Shown: positions 1 through 7,224 of the stretch, in pieces
Layout: each line of letters starts with the position of its first letter
Position numbering within the stretch: the stretch's first letter is position 1
NCBI GenBank assembly: GCA_022072085.1
Contig: JAJVII010000015.1
Coordinates: forward strand, 124,001-188,000
From: Phycisphaerae bacterium
GTDB taxonomy: Bacteria; Planctomycetota; Phycisphaerae; JAJVII01
Reading direction: 5' to 3'
Length of the DNA: 64,000 nt
Translations under genes and position numbers: made by a program
The notes under the pieces: generated by a model
The model's input: the letters and a program-made list of their open reading frames with translations, nothing else
The model's database searches: none
What the model was told of the DNA's origin: nothing

Positions 1-1860
1 GCGGATTTCGATGTCCTCGTCCGGGCGGAACCCCGACAGCGTGATCATCGTCCGCGCCAGGTCCACGATGCGCACCGGCTCGCCCATGTCCAGCACGAAG
101 ATTTCGCCGCCCGAGCCCATCGTCCCGGCCTGGAGCACGAGTTGGCTGGCCTCGGGGATGGTCATGAAGTATCGCACCATCCGGGCGTCGGTGATCGTCA
201 CCGGGCCTCCGGCGGCGATCTGGGCCTTGAAGATCGGCACGACCGAGCCGGCCGACCCGAGCACGTTGCCGAACCTCACGGTCACGTATTGCGTCGGGTA
301 GTGGCGGCCGAGGTTCTGGATGTAGATCTCGGCCACCCGCTTGGAGCAGCCCATGACGCTGGTGGGGTTCACGGCCTTGTCGGTGCTGATCATCACGAAC
401 TTCTCGACGCCGACCTCGCCGGCGGCGTCGGCGACCGACTTGGTCCCGAACACGTTGTTCTTGATCGCCTCGCCCGGGTTGACCTCCATCAGCGGTACGT
501 GCTTGTGGGCCGCCGCGTGGAACACCACCGCCGGACGCTCATCGAGGAATATCTGCTGCGTCCTCCGCCGGTCCGCGATGTCGCAGATGTAGGCGCTGAT
601 CGCCAGCGACTCGTATTTCGCCCGCAGCTCGCGTTCGATGTGGAACAGGTTGTTCTCGGCCTGCTCGATCAGCACCAGCCGCCCGGGGCCGAACTCGGCC
701 ACCTGCCGGCACATCTCCGAGCCGATCGACCCGCCGGCGCCGGTGATCACGACGGTCCGGCCGTGCAGGAACGCCCCGATCCCCTCGCGGTCTAGGTTCA
801 CCGGCTCGCGGCCGAGCAGGTCGTTGATGTCCACTTCCTTGATCTGGCTGACCGACACGCGGCCGTCGATCAGGTCGCTGATTGCCGGCACGGTGCGGAA
901 CCGCAGGCTCGTCCCCTGGCAGTGGTCCACGATCCGCTGCAACTCGCGGCGCGTCGCCGAGGGGATCGCGATCAGGATTTCCTCGATCTTCTCCGACCGG
1001 CAGATGTCGCCGATCTCGTCGACCGCCCCCAGCACCGGGATGCCCATGATCCGGGCGTTCTGTTTGGCCGGGTCGTCGTCCACGAAACCGACCACGCGGT
1101 AACGCTCGATCGGCATGCGCTGAATCTCGTGCAGCATGCCCGTCCCGGCCCCGCCGGCCCCGACGATCAGCAGCCGCGTCAGGCCCCCGCTGGCTATCGG
1201 GCGCATCTCCTCGTGCCACAACCGCACGATCAGGCGGGCCCCGCCCACCAGTCCGATCGTGAGCCCCAAATCCAGCAGGTAGATCGAGCGCGGGAACCCG
1301 TTGCTGATCAGCGGCGGCAGGTTCAGCCAACCGAACGCCATCCACTGCACGTAGACGAGCATGAAGAAGATCAGCGTCGCGACGTAGCTGGCTTTGAAGA
1401 CCGCCAGCAGGTCCTTGAATCCCGCGTAGCGCCACCAGCCGTCATACAGCCGGAACGCTCCGAACACGCTGAGTTTGATCGCCAGCAGGATCGGCAGCGC
1501 GGAGAGGAAGAAGTATCGCAGCCACGACCGCCGATCGGCCCGGTTGGCCCGGTCCAGCGTGCTGACTTCCTGGCGCAACTGGCGGCTGGCCGCCTGCACT
1601 TCCTTGGGGTTGTTCAACGATCTGTCGATCTGGTCGGCCGCCTCTTTGATGCGGCCGATCGAATCGTCGAACTCCCAGATTCCCGGCCCGCCGCCGTAGG
1701 TGAGTCGGAAATCGAACCGCAGCAGAAAGGCCCCGGCGAACGCCGTCACGAACAGCAGCCCGTGCACCAGGAAGACGACCAGCCGACGATGCCGCGACAG
1801 GAGCCTCCTGGGCCCCGACGCGCTCCTGGTCTTTTCCGGCCTGGTTTCTTCCTGCGCCAT
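1..1860 (-). CDS. CapD/FlaA1-type membrane nucleotide-sugar dehydratase/epimerase, 3' end cut off
   Basis: This enzyme modifies a UDP-sugar at the start of capsule, O-antigen or exopolysaccharide synthesis and sits in the inner membrane. About 220 N-terminal residues contain several hydrophobic segments. A first Rossmann fold follows (GAGGAG near residue 230, then VVGFVDDDPAK). The extended SDR catalytic fold comes next, with TGAGGSIGSE near residue 373 and STDKAVNPTSVMG near residue 490, as in the CapD/WbpM family. The window holds 620 codons and the frame is still open at base 1. Family members usually have 600-650 residues, so only a short C-terminal tail should be missing. The start at 1860 has AGGAAG four bases upstream and a promoter candidate at 1923-1952. 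Whether it acts as 4,6-dehydratase or epimerase cannot be told. Confidence 0.9.
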   Translation of the reverse strand, partial: MAQEETRPEKTRSASGPRRLLSRHRRLVVFLVHGLLFVTAFAGAFLLRFDFRLTYGGGPGIWEFDDSIGRIKEAADQIDRSLNNPKEVQAASRQLRQEVSTLDRANRADRRSWLRYFFLSALPILLAIKLSVFGAFRLYDGWWRYAGFKDLLAVFKASYVATLIFFMLVYVQWMAFGWLNLPPLISNGFPRSIYLLDLGLTIGLVGGARLIVRLWHEEMRPIASGGLTRLLIVGAGGAGTGMLHEIQRMPIERYRVVGFVDDDPAKQNARIMGIPVLGAVDEIGDICRSEKIEEILIAIPSATRRELQRIVDHCQGTSLRFRTVPAISDLIDGRVSVSQIKEVDINDLLGREPVNLDREGIGAFLHGRTVVITGAGGSIGSEMCRQVAEFGPGRLVLIEQAENNLFHIERELRAKYESLAISAYICDIADRRRTQQIFLDERPAVVFHAAAHKHVPLMEVNPGEAIKNNVFGTKSVADAAGEVGVEKFVMISTDKAVNPTSVMGCSKRVAEIYIQNLGRHYPTQYVTVRFGNVLGSAGSVVPIFKAQIAAGGPVTITDARMVRYFMTIPEASQLVLQAGTMGSGGEIFVLDMGEPVRIVDLARTMITLSGFRPDEDIEIR

Positions 1861-1922
1861 TCGTCTTCCTGACAATCGGCCGACCTGCGGCGGGCCCGGA
1901 TCGAGGTTCCCCTTGCCGATCC

Positions 1923-1952
1923 ATTCTATGGCCCGTCACCGCTCCCCCACAA
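1923..1952 (-). promoter_or_regulatory. Candidate sigma-70 promoter of the CapD-like gene
   Basis: Read on the minus strand, TTGTGG (1947-1952) and TAGAAT (1923-1928) are separated by 18 bases. Transcription would start near 1916, leaving a leader of about 55 bases before the start codon at 1860. Confidence 0.45.
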
Positions 1953-2071
1953 GGCACAAAGTCCCCCTCCGCAGCGGCGAACTTCGCCAGTTCATAGTTC
2001 GGACAACGGACCGGGCCGATTGAGCACAATCCCGCGCCTCGGCCGATCGCGCGACCGAGAACTGCACGTCC

Positions 2072-2100
2072 TTGACAGCCCGGCGGGCCCCACGTAGCAT
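2072..2100 (+). promoter_or_regulatory. Sigma-70 promoter of the 2163 gene
   Basis: A consensus -35 box TTGACA (2072-2077) is followed after 17 bases by TAGCAT (2095-2100). The start codon at 2163 lies about 55 bases downstream of the expected transcription start. This is one of the best promoter matches in the window. Confidence 0.65.
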
Positions 2101-2162
2101 GACACTGGATGCTCGCCGGCTCGGGCAGGAGGCTTCTTCCGACGCCCGCAAGGAGGCAATCA

Positions 2163-3371
2163 ATGGCTCGCAAAAAGAAGGGCGCAGCCCTTTACGAACT
2201 TCTGTACAAGGACAAGAAGAGCCAGACCACAGACAAGGGGGCTATCAAGCTGCCGAGCTGGTGGAAGGATCGCCCCCAGAGCGCACGCCAGCCCCAACCG
2301 GTAGAAGAAATCAACGACCTGCCCGATCCGCTGCCTGCCGCCCGTGCAGCCGCCGAAGCCCCGCCCCTGCCCGCCTCGCCGCCCGCGCCCCCGCCGCTGG
2401 TTACCCGCGAGCCGGAGCCAGCTGAGGAGCGGCCCGACGAAATCGACGAACTTCCCCCGGCCGATGCGGACGAGCCCGCGCCCTCGGCAGACACGGAAGA
2501 AGAGGAAGCCGCGGCGGTCGAGGCGTATGAGCAGGACGAGCCCGTCGAGCCGGAGGAGCCGGCGGACGTTTCCCCCGCGACCCCCGTCGTCCCGGCCGCC
2601 GAAGCCGACGTCGAGGAATCGCCGCCCGTGCCCGGCGGCTTCGCCCCGACGCCGCCCCCTCTCGCGGCCGAGCCGCCTGTCCGGACGCCCCCTGCCCCGG
2701 CGGCGACACCCGAGCGTCACACCCCGACGCCGGTCACGCCCTTCGCCCACCGCCAGGAGGGTGCGAGGCGCTGGCTGAGCGTCAGCCCCGACGAGGTCCG
2801 CCTCAGCGTCTCGCCGTTCGCCGCGCTGATCGCCGTTGGCGTGGCCATCTGCGTGCTGCTGCTGTTCTTCATCGGCGGCTACTACCGCGGCCGCAGCGTC
2901 GGCATGCACCGCGTCGCCGACAAGACCGAATCGACGACCGCCTCGGACAACGGCGGCGGCAGCATTACGAACCCGCCCCCCAACTCCAATGCGAACGATC
3001 ACCCGGCCAACCCGACGGGCAACCTGACCGAGCAAGAGCGGGCCGCCCGCGGCGACAACTGCATCCGCGTCCAGTCCACCGGCACCGACGCCCGGGCCGC
3101 GGTGGAGTTGGCGGGCATCCTGAATTCGCCGCCCTACAACTTCAAGGTCGTTGCGGTCCGCGACGACCACAACGGAATCTGTTCGGTGCGAACCGACCAG
3201 GGCTGGAACTCCTCGACAGCGCTGGGCAAGCAGCGGCTGGCTGACGACATCGAGCGGCTCAAGGACGCCCTGTCCCGGATCAAGGTGGACCACCCCGGCC
3301 TGATCGGATACGACCCGAACAATCGGAATACGCACCCCTACATCGACAAGATTCCGCCGGCCTCGAACTGA
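2163..3371 (+). CDS. Single-pass membrane protein with Pro/Glu-rich cytoplasmic region, function unknown
   Basis: I do not recognise the family with certainty. The 402-residue protein begins with a very basic segment (ARKKKGAALYELLYKDKK). A long Pro/Ala/Glu-rich, disordered-looking stretch follows (about residues 40-200). One transmembrane helix lies near residues 220-243 (AALIAVGVAICVLLLFFIGG). After a Gly/Asn-rich linker, a compact C-terminal domain of about 90 residues should lie outside the cytoplasm. Its size, and its place after a single helix and a linker, recall SPOR-type domains, but I cannot confirm that. The start at 2163 is chosen because AGGAGG (2151-2156) lies six bases upstream; an upstream in-frame ATG at 2109 lacks such a site. 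The gene is divergent from the CapD-like gene. Confidence 0.75.
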   Translation: MARKKKGAALYELLYKDKKSQTTDKGAIKLPSWWKDRPQSARQPQPVEEINDLPDPLPAARAAAEAPPLPASPPAPPPLVTREPEPAEERPDEIDELPPADADEPAPSADTEEEEAAAVEAYEQDEPVEPEEPADVSPATPVVPAAEADVEESPPVPGGFAPTPPPLAAEPPVRTPPAPAATPERHTPTPVTPFAHRQEGARRWLSVSPDEVRLSVSPFAALIAVGVAICVLLLFFIGGYYRGRSVGMHRVADKTESTTASDNGGGSITNPPPNSNANDHPANPTGNLTEQERAARGDNCIRVQSTGTDARAAVELAGILNSPPYNFKVVAVRDDHNGICSVRTDQGWNSSTALGKQRLADDIERLKDALSRIKVDHPGLIGYDPNNRNTHPYIDKIPPASN

Positions 3372-3380
3372 CAAATTCTC

Positions 3381-3409
3381 TGGACGCCCTTCCCGCCGGT
3401 TGCTAGACT
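3381..3409 (+). promoter_or_regulatory. Candidate promoter of the small basic protein gene
   Basis: TGGACG (3381-3386), 17 bases and TAGACT (3404-3409) lie between the previous stop and the start at 3453. Each box matches four of six consensus positions. Confidence 0.35.
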
Positions 3410-3452
3410 ATCGGGCTCTACTTTTCGAAGCCTGGCTTGGAAGGAACCTGCA

Positions 3453-3791
3453 ATGTCCCTGGACCGGTCCCTCAAGAGCAAGAACGCCCTGCAACGCCAC
3501 CGCAACGTGCTCAGCCGCGCCGAGCGGCTTGACAAGCTGAAGGAAGAGGAGCGGTGGGACCAGGCCAGCGGCTCGGTCTTCGGCCTGCCCAAGGTCGAGC
3601 ACCGCAAGGTCGTGACCAAGAAGGAGCCGGCCAAGGCCGAAGAGGCCGCCGCGGGCGCCGAGGGCGCTGTCCCGGCCGATGGCGCTGCGGCCCCGGCTGC
3701 AGGCGCCCCTGCCGCTGCCCCGGCCGACGCGGCCAAGGGCAAGGACGCCGCCAAGGGCGGCAAGGAAGCCAAGGCCGGCAAAGGCAAGTAG
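3453..3791 (+). CDS. Small basic protein (Chlamydiae/Verrucomicrobia/Planctomycetes family) with Ala/Lys-rich tail
   Basis: The first ~55 residues (SLDRSLKSKNALQRHRNV..., ending VFGLPKVEHRKVV) match the short basic family TIGR04137, found in the PVC bacteria. Its function is not established as far as I know; its charge suggests nucleic-acid or ribosome association, which is inference. The usual family member is little longer than this core. Here the core is followed by roughly 55 residues that are almost only Ala, Lys, Gly, Pro and Glu and end in repeated AKG-like units, a tail reminiscent of those on bacterial histone-like proteins. GGAAGGAA lies upstream of the ATG. A strong terminator follows at 3851-3882, so the gene is probably monocistronic and well expressed. 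Confidence 0.85.
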   Translation: MSLDRSLKSKNALQRHRNVLSRAERLDKLKEEERWDQASGSVFGLPKVEHRKVVTKKEPAKAEEAAAGAEGAVPADGAAAPAAGAPAAAPADAAKGKDAAKGGKEAKAGKGK

Positions 3792-3850
3792 CCCCTCGTC
3801 CGTCCGCGGGCATCCCAATCTCCTGCCCCGTTGCTGATATGCCGATTCCG

Positions 3851-3882
3851 CCCCGGTCCGCCTCGGACCGGGGCTTCTTCTT
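3851..3882 (+). terminator. Rho-independent terminator after the small basic protein gene
   Basis: A perfect ten-base-pair stem, CCCCGGTCCG (3851-3860) with CGGACCGGGG (3864-3873), has a three-base loop and is followed by CTTCTTCTT. It lies 60 bases past the stop codon. Confidence 0.8.
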
Positions 3883-4057
3883 GCGCTGTTCGACGCGTGC
3901 CGCCGCGGCAGAACCCATCCCCGCCGCAAGCGGCGGGGCTTGGCCGAAGGCGATGCGTTTGTCCTTGACCCGTTTCTTGCTTGGAGTCGGGCGGCGGCGT
4001 TGCAGATGACACAGCGGGCCGATACCATATCGCCGCTGTTCTGTCCGGGAGACGATC

Positions 4058-5191
4058 ATGGACCATGCCTCGCTCATCAGCAAACGGTCAGCGGCAGTCA
4101 ACGCCAGCGGCATCCGCAAGGTGTTCGACCTGGCAGCCGACCTCAAGGATCCGATCAACCTCTCGATCGGCCAACCCGACTTCGACGTGCCCGACGCGAT
4201 CAAGTCGGCAGCGGTCGAGGCCATCCAGGCCGGCTTCAACCGCTACACTCAGACGCAGGGGACCGGCGAGCTGCGCGAGGCGCTCGCCGCCCGCTTGGCG
4301 ACGCGTCCCGGCTGGGAGAAGCCCTCGGTGCTGGTCACCAGCGGCGTCTCCGGCGGGCTGATGCTCGCGTTCATGGCCCTGCTGGACGCCGGCGACGAAG
4401 TCATCGTGCCTGACCCGTACTTCGTCATGTACAAGCACCTGGTGCGGCTGGTCGGGGCCAAGCCGGTCTTCGTGGACACCTACCCCGACTTCCGGCTGGA
4501 CGCGGCCCGCGTCGAGGCCGCCATCACCGAGCGGACCAAGCTGATCCTCGTCAACTCGCCGGCCAACCCGACGGGCAAGGTAGCGTCGGCCGACGACCTG
4601 CGGGCGGTGCTGGAGGTGGCCCGCCGGCGCGGCGTGCTGGCGCTGTCGGACGAAATCTACGACGAGTTCAACTACGACGGCGACTTCGTGTCGGCGGCGA
4701 CGCTCGCGGGGCCCGACGAACTGATCCTGCTGGGCGGCTTCTCCAAGACCTACGGCATGACCGGCTGGCGGATGGGCTACGCCGCCGGCCCGCGGCGGAT
4801 CGTCGAGGAGATGACCAAGCTCCAGCAGTACACCTTCGTCTGCGCCCCGTCGATGGTGCAGGCGGCCGGCCTCGAGGCGCTGCGGACCGACATGAGCGGG
4901 CACATCGCCGCCTACGGCCGAAAGCGAGACCTGATCTACGAGGCCCTGCGCAAGGACTTCGACGTCGAGCGGCCGGGCGGGGCGTTCTACATCTTCCCCG
5001 CGGCGCCGGGCGGATCGGCGACGGCGTTCGTGGCCAAGGCCATCGCCAACAACGTGCTCATCATCCCCGGCTCGGTCTTCAGCGAACGCGACACGCACTT
5101 CCGGATCAGCTTCGCGACGACCGAAGCCAAGCTGGCTGAGGGAGCGGCCGTCCTCTGCCGCCTGGCCCGGGAAATGAAGTCGGGCGGCTGA
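4058..5191 (+). CDS. Class I/II (aspartate family) PLP-dependent aminotransferase
   Basis: A cytoplasmic aminotransferase of fold type I, 377 residues, the usual length. Visible family marks are SIGQPDFDVP near the N-terminus, NSPANPTGK around residue 167, the DEIYDEF aspartate region, and the PLP-binding lysine K230 in GGFSKTYGMTGWRMGY. The C-terminal arginine motif appears as FRISFATT. The overall pattern fits aspartate/aromatic aminotransferases of subgroup I-gamma, but the amino-acid substrate cannot be read from sequence. GGGAGA precedes the ATG, and a weak TTGCAG/TACCAT pair lies at 3999-4028. It is followed by a 400-base gap with inverted repeats, so it is probably transcribed separately from the acyl-carrier locus downstream. 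Confidence 0.9.
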   Translation: MDHASLISKRSAAVNASGIRKVFDLAADLKDPINLSIGQPDFDVPDAIKSAAVEAIQAGFNRYTQTQGTGELREALAARLATRPGWEKPSVLVTSGVSGGLMLAFMALLDAGDEVIVPDPYFVMYKHLVRLVGAKPVFVDTYPDFRLDAARVEAAITERTKLILVNSPANPTGKVASADDLRAVLEVARRRGVLALSDEIYDEFNYDGDFVSAATLAGPDELILLGGFSKTYGMTGWRMGYAAGPRRIVEEMTKLQQYTFVCAPSMVQAAGLEALRTDMSGHIAAYGRKRDLIYEALRKDFDVERPGGAFYIFPAAPGGSATAFVAKAIANNVLIIPGSVFSERDTHFRISFATTEAKLAEGAAVLCRLAREMKSGG

Positions 5192-5594
5192 CGAAGAGGA
5201 ACACGGATTGCACCGATTGACGCGGATTGCACGGATGGAAGAAGGTCTTGGGCTTCTCCCCAGCCCCTCCCTCTCTCGGTGAAATCCGTGCCCCATCCGT
5301 GTAATCCGTGTTCCTCCCCCGCGGCCGTCCGGGCGGGGCGGGCCCGAATCGAACCTTAACGGGCCTTGAAATTCCATCCGGCGGCGGGTAAAAAGTTCGC
5401 TTCGCCGCCTCCGGGCATGTCCGGAGGGTAGCGCGAGGGGCGTCCGGCATCCGTTTTGGCGGACCGGCCCGGGCGCAAATGTGTGGAAAAGGGCCTGTTG
5501 TTCAATACAATACGCGGCTTGTGCAGGGCGGCCCGGCGGCGTCCGGCCCGACGGCGGTTGGAACCGATTCGAAACTGGAACCAGGACGGCCTGG
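5192..5594. other. Intergenic region of 403 bases with an inverted-repeat block
   Basis: The first third is the inverted repeat at 5196-5316. The remaining 280 bases up to the start codon at 5595 contain no convincing gene; the short open frames there have no ribosome-binding site and no recognisable product. Confidence 0.6.
5196..5316. repeat. Inverted-repeat block built from ACGGATT-type short-period repeats
   Basis: A 14-base arm GAGGAACACGGATT (5196-5209) is repeated inverted at 5303-5316. Both arms continue into degenerate copies of a 7-9 base unit of the type CACGGATT. The interior of about 65 bases is not coding. It resembles the other short-period inverted blocks at 6581, 11061, 13981 and 27215. 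Confidence 0.75.
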
Positions 5595-6068
5595 ATGAAA
5601 TTCGCACTGATCGACAGAGTGGTGGAACTGGAACCCGGCAAGCGGATCGTTGCGATCAAGAACGTCGCGCTGGCTGAGGAATATCTCCAGGACCACTTCC
5701 CGGCCTTTCCCGTTCTGCCCGGCGTGTTCATGGTGCAGGCGATGGTGGAGGCGGCCACCTGGCTGGTGCGGGCGACTGAGGACTTCGCCCACGCTCTGGT
5801 GACGCTGTCGGAAGTGCGGACGGTGAAGTATCAGAGCTTCCTGGCGCCCGGCGACCAGTTGCGGGTGGAACTGACCGCCGACGAGATCGGCCCGGTCGCC
5901 AGCAGTTTTCGAGGCAAGGGATCGGCCGGCGACCGCGTCGTCGTGCAGGGCAAGATCTACCTGCGGCACGAGAACCTGGCCGACCTGCCGGGCGGCTCGG
6001 CCGACCTGGACGCCCGGATGATCGAGCGCCTGCGGAAGCACTGGGAACTGATCGGGCCGGCCCGCTGA
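5595..6068 (+). CDS. FabZ/FabA-like hotdog-fold protein with Gln in place of the catalytic acid
   Basis: A 157-residue hotdog-fold protein related to 3-hydroxyacyl-ACP dehydratases. The active-site segment reads HFPAFPVLPGVFMVQAM, with the catalytic His at 34. Where FabZ has Glu (and FabA Asp), this protein has Gln48. The neighbouring paralogue at 6710 keeps both residues at the same positions, so this copy may be inactive, a structural partner, or a binding protein. It heads the acyl-carrier locus and precedes the ACP by 116 bases of repeat-rich DNA. The start at 5595 is chosen because homology begins there (MKFALIDRVVELEPGKR aligns with MRWFWIDRFEQFEPGRR of the paralogue); upstream in-frame codons give no family sequence. 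Confidence 0.85.
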   Translation: MKFALIDRVVELEPGKRIVAIKNVALAEEYLQDHFPAFPVLPGVFMVQAMVEAATWLVRATEDFAHALVTLSEVRTVKYQSFLAPGDQLRVELTADEIGPVASSFRGKGSAGDRVVVQGKIYLRHENLADLPGGSADLDARMIERLRKHWELIGPAR

Positions 6069-6080
6069 TCGGCCCGCGCG

Positions 6081-6140
6081 AAGGTTGAAGTCAGAGTTGA
6101 AGTTGAAGTTGAAGTTGAAGTCCGAGTGGACACTTTGAAC
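6081..6140 (+). repeat. GTTGAA hexamer tandem repeat
   Basis: Four perfect copies of GTTGAA run from 6096 to 6119, flanked by related units (GGTTGAAGTC, GAGTTGAA). A short inverted echo, CTTTGAACTC, follows at 6133. The block lies between the first hotdog gene and the ACP gene. Confidence 0.8.
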
Positions 6141-6184
6141 TCAGGACCGACTGGTCAAGGACCTGTTCTTAGAGGAGCATGCAG

Positions 6185-6574
6185 ATGGCAATGACACGGG
6201 AGGAAGTGTTCGCGAAAGTCCAGGAGACGCTCGTCGAGGCGCTGGGCGTGGACGACGACGAAGTGACGCCGGATGCGACGCTGACCGGCGACCTGGGGGC
6301 CGAGTCGATCGACTTCCTGGACATCGTCTTCCGCCTGGAGAAGACGTTCAACATCAAGATCCCGCGCGGCGAACTGTTCCCCGACAACATCCTGAACGAC
6401 CCGGACTTCGTCAAGGACGGCAAGGTTTCGGCCAACGGGCTGAAGGAACTCAAGGCCCGCATGCCGCACGCCGACTTCACCGACTTCGAGAAGGACCCGG
6501 ACATCAACAAGATGCCCGACCTCTTCAAGGTCCAGACGATCGTCAACTACATCGAGACCAAGGTGGCCGGGTAG
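6185..6574 (+). CDS. Acyl carrier protein, enlarged
   Basis: This carries acyl intermediates on a 4'-phosphopantetheine arm. The attachment Ser is S41 in DLGAESIDFLDIV, a variant of the usual DSLD motif. Helix 1 (EEVFAKVQETLVEAL) and the final helix (VQTIVNYI) are clear. At 129 residues it is about 50 longer than AcpP, owing to an insertion after helix 2 (about residues 58-108) rich in Asp and Lys. The start at 6185 is preferred because GAGGAG (6172-6177) lies seven bases upstream; ATGs at 6179 and 6191 are badly spaced. It sits between two hotdog genes and ahead of a ketosynthase pair, so it is the likely dedicated carrier for that system. Confidence 0.9.
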   Translation: MAMTREEVFAKVQETLVEALGVDDDEVTPDATLTGDLGAESIDFLDIVFRLEKTFNIKIPRGELFPDNILNDPDFVKDGKVSANGLKELKARMPHADFTDFEKDPDINKMPDLFKVQTIVNYIETKVAG

Positions 6575-6580
6575 TTCGAA

Positions 6581-6695
6581 ACGTTCGATGTTCGAAGTTG
6601 GAAGTGCGAGGTCGGAAGAGACGTTTCGAGCACCGATCGCAGCGTGCACGGGTCTTTCCTGCCTTGAACTTCGTATGTCGAACTCCGAACGGTTC
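6581..6695. repeat. Inverted block of TTCGAAGTT-type short-period repeats
   Basis: Degenerate 7-8 base units (TTCGAAGTTGGAAGTGCGAG) run from about 6590. They reappear inverted at about 6662-6692 (CTTGAACTTCGTATGTCGAAC). About 50 unrelated bases lie between. It fills the gap between the ACP and the second hotdog gene. Confidence 0.6.
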
Positions 6696-6709
6696 TCTGC
6701 GGAGCGCTC

Positions 6710-7219
6710 ATGCGTTGGTTCTGGATAGATCGGTTCGAGCAGTTCGAGCCCGGCCGGCGAGCCGTGGCCGTCAAGTGCTGCACGCTGGCTGAGGAGCACC
6801 TGCACGACCACATGCCAAGCTGGCCGGTCATGCCCAACTGCCTGATCCTCGAAGGCATGGCCCAGACCGGCGGCATTCTCGTCGGGCAGATGCGGAACTT
6901 CACCGAGAAGGTGATCCTGGCCAAGGTGACCAAGGCCAGTTTCCTCCGCCACGTGCGGCCCGGCGACCGCATCCTCCACGAGGCGGTCGTCGAGAGCATC
7001 AGCGAGGCCGGCGCCAGCATCCGCGGCACGGTCACCTGCGACGGCCAGACCGTCGCCGAGATTTCCCTGATGTTCAGCCACATCGATCAGAACCTCGGCG
7101 GCATGGAATTCCCCGAGGAGAATTTCGTCTTCCACGAAGGATTCAAGCTGCTGTTGGACAGCTTCAACATCCGGGACGACGCCGCCGACGGCGACGCCTC
7201 CGGCTCGCAGCAGAAGTGA
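6710..7219 (+). CDS. FabZ-like 3-hydroxyacyl-ACP dehydratase, catalytic residues intact
   Basis: A 169-residue hotdog-fold dehydratase-like protein. The active-site stretch HMPSWPVMPNCLILEGMAQTGG keeps the FabZ His (H34) and Glu (E48), so it can plausibly remove water from 3-hydroxyacyl-ACP. A C-terminal extension of about 30 residues (FHEGFKLLLDSFNIRDDAADG...) is absent from the standard ~150-residue enzyme. It aligns end to end with the degenerate hotdog protein at 5595, and the two may form a heteromer. GGAG lies upstream of the ATG. The ketosynthase-like gene follows with nearly no gap, so 6710-9852 reads as one operon. Confidence 0.88.
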   Translation: MRWFWIDRFEQFEPGRRAVAVKCCTLAEEHLHDHMPSWPVMPNCLILEGMAQTGGILVGQMRNFTEKVILAKVTKASFLRHVRPGDRILHEAVVESISEAGASIRGTVTCDGQTVAEISLMFSHIDQNLGGMEFPEENFVFHEGFKLLLDSFNIRDDAADGDASGSQQK

Positions 7220-7224
7220 CTGGC

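Larger units (their letters stand above)
1861..2162. other. Divergent intergenic region of 302 bases
   Basis: The region separates two divergent genes. It contains one promoter candidate for each strand (1923-1952 minus, 2072-2100 plus) and the ribosome-binding sites of both genes. I see no further gene or repeat. Confidence 0.6.

Noticed and set aside
7216-7224. GTG at 7216 as start of the ketosynthase-like gene
   Set aside because: It would overlap the previous stop and is possible, but ATG 7225 gives an N-terminus that matches the paralogue and needs no unusual start codon.
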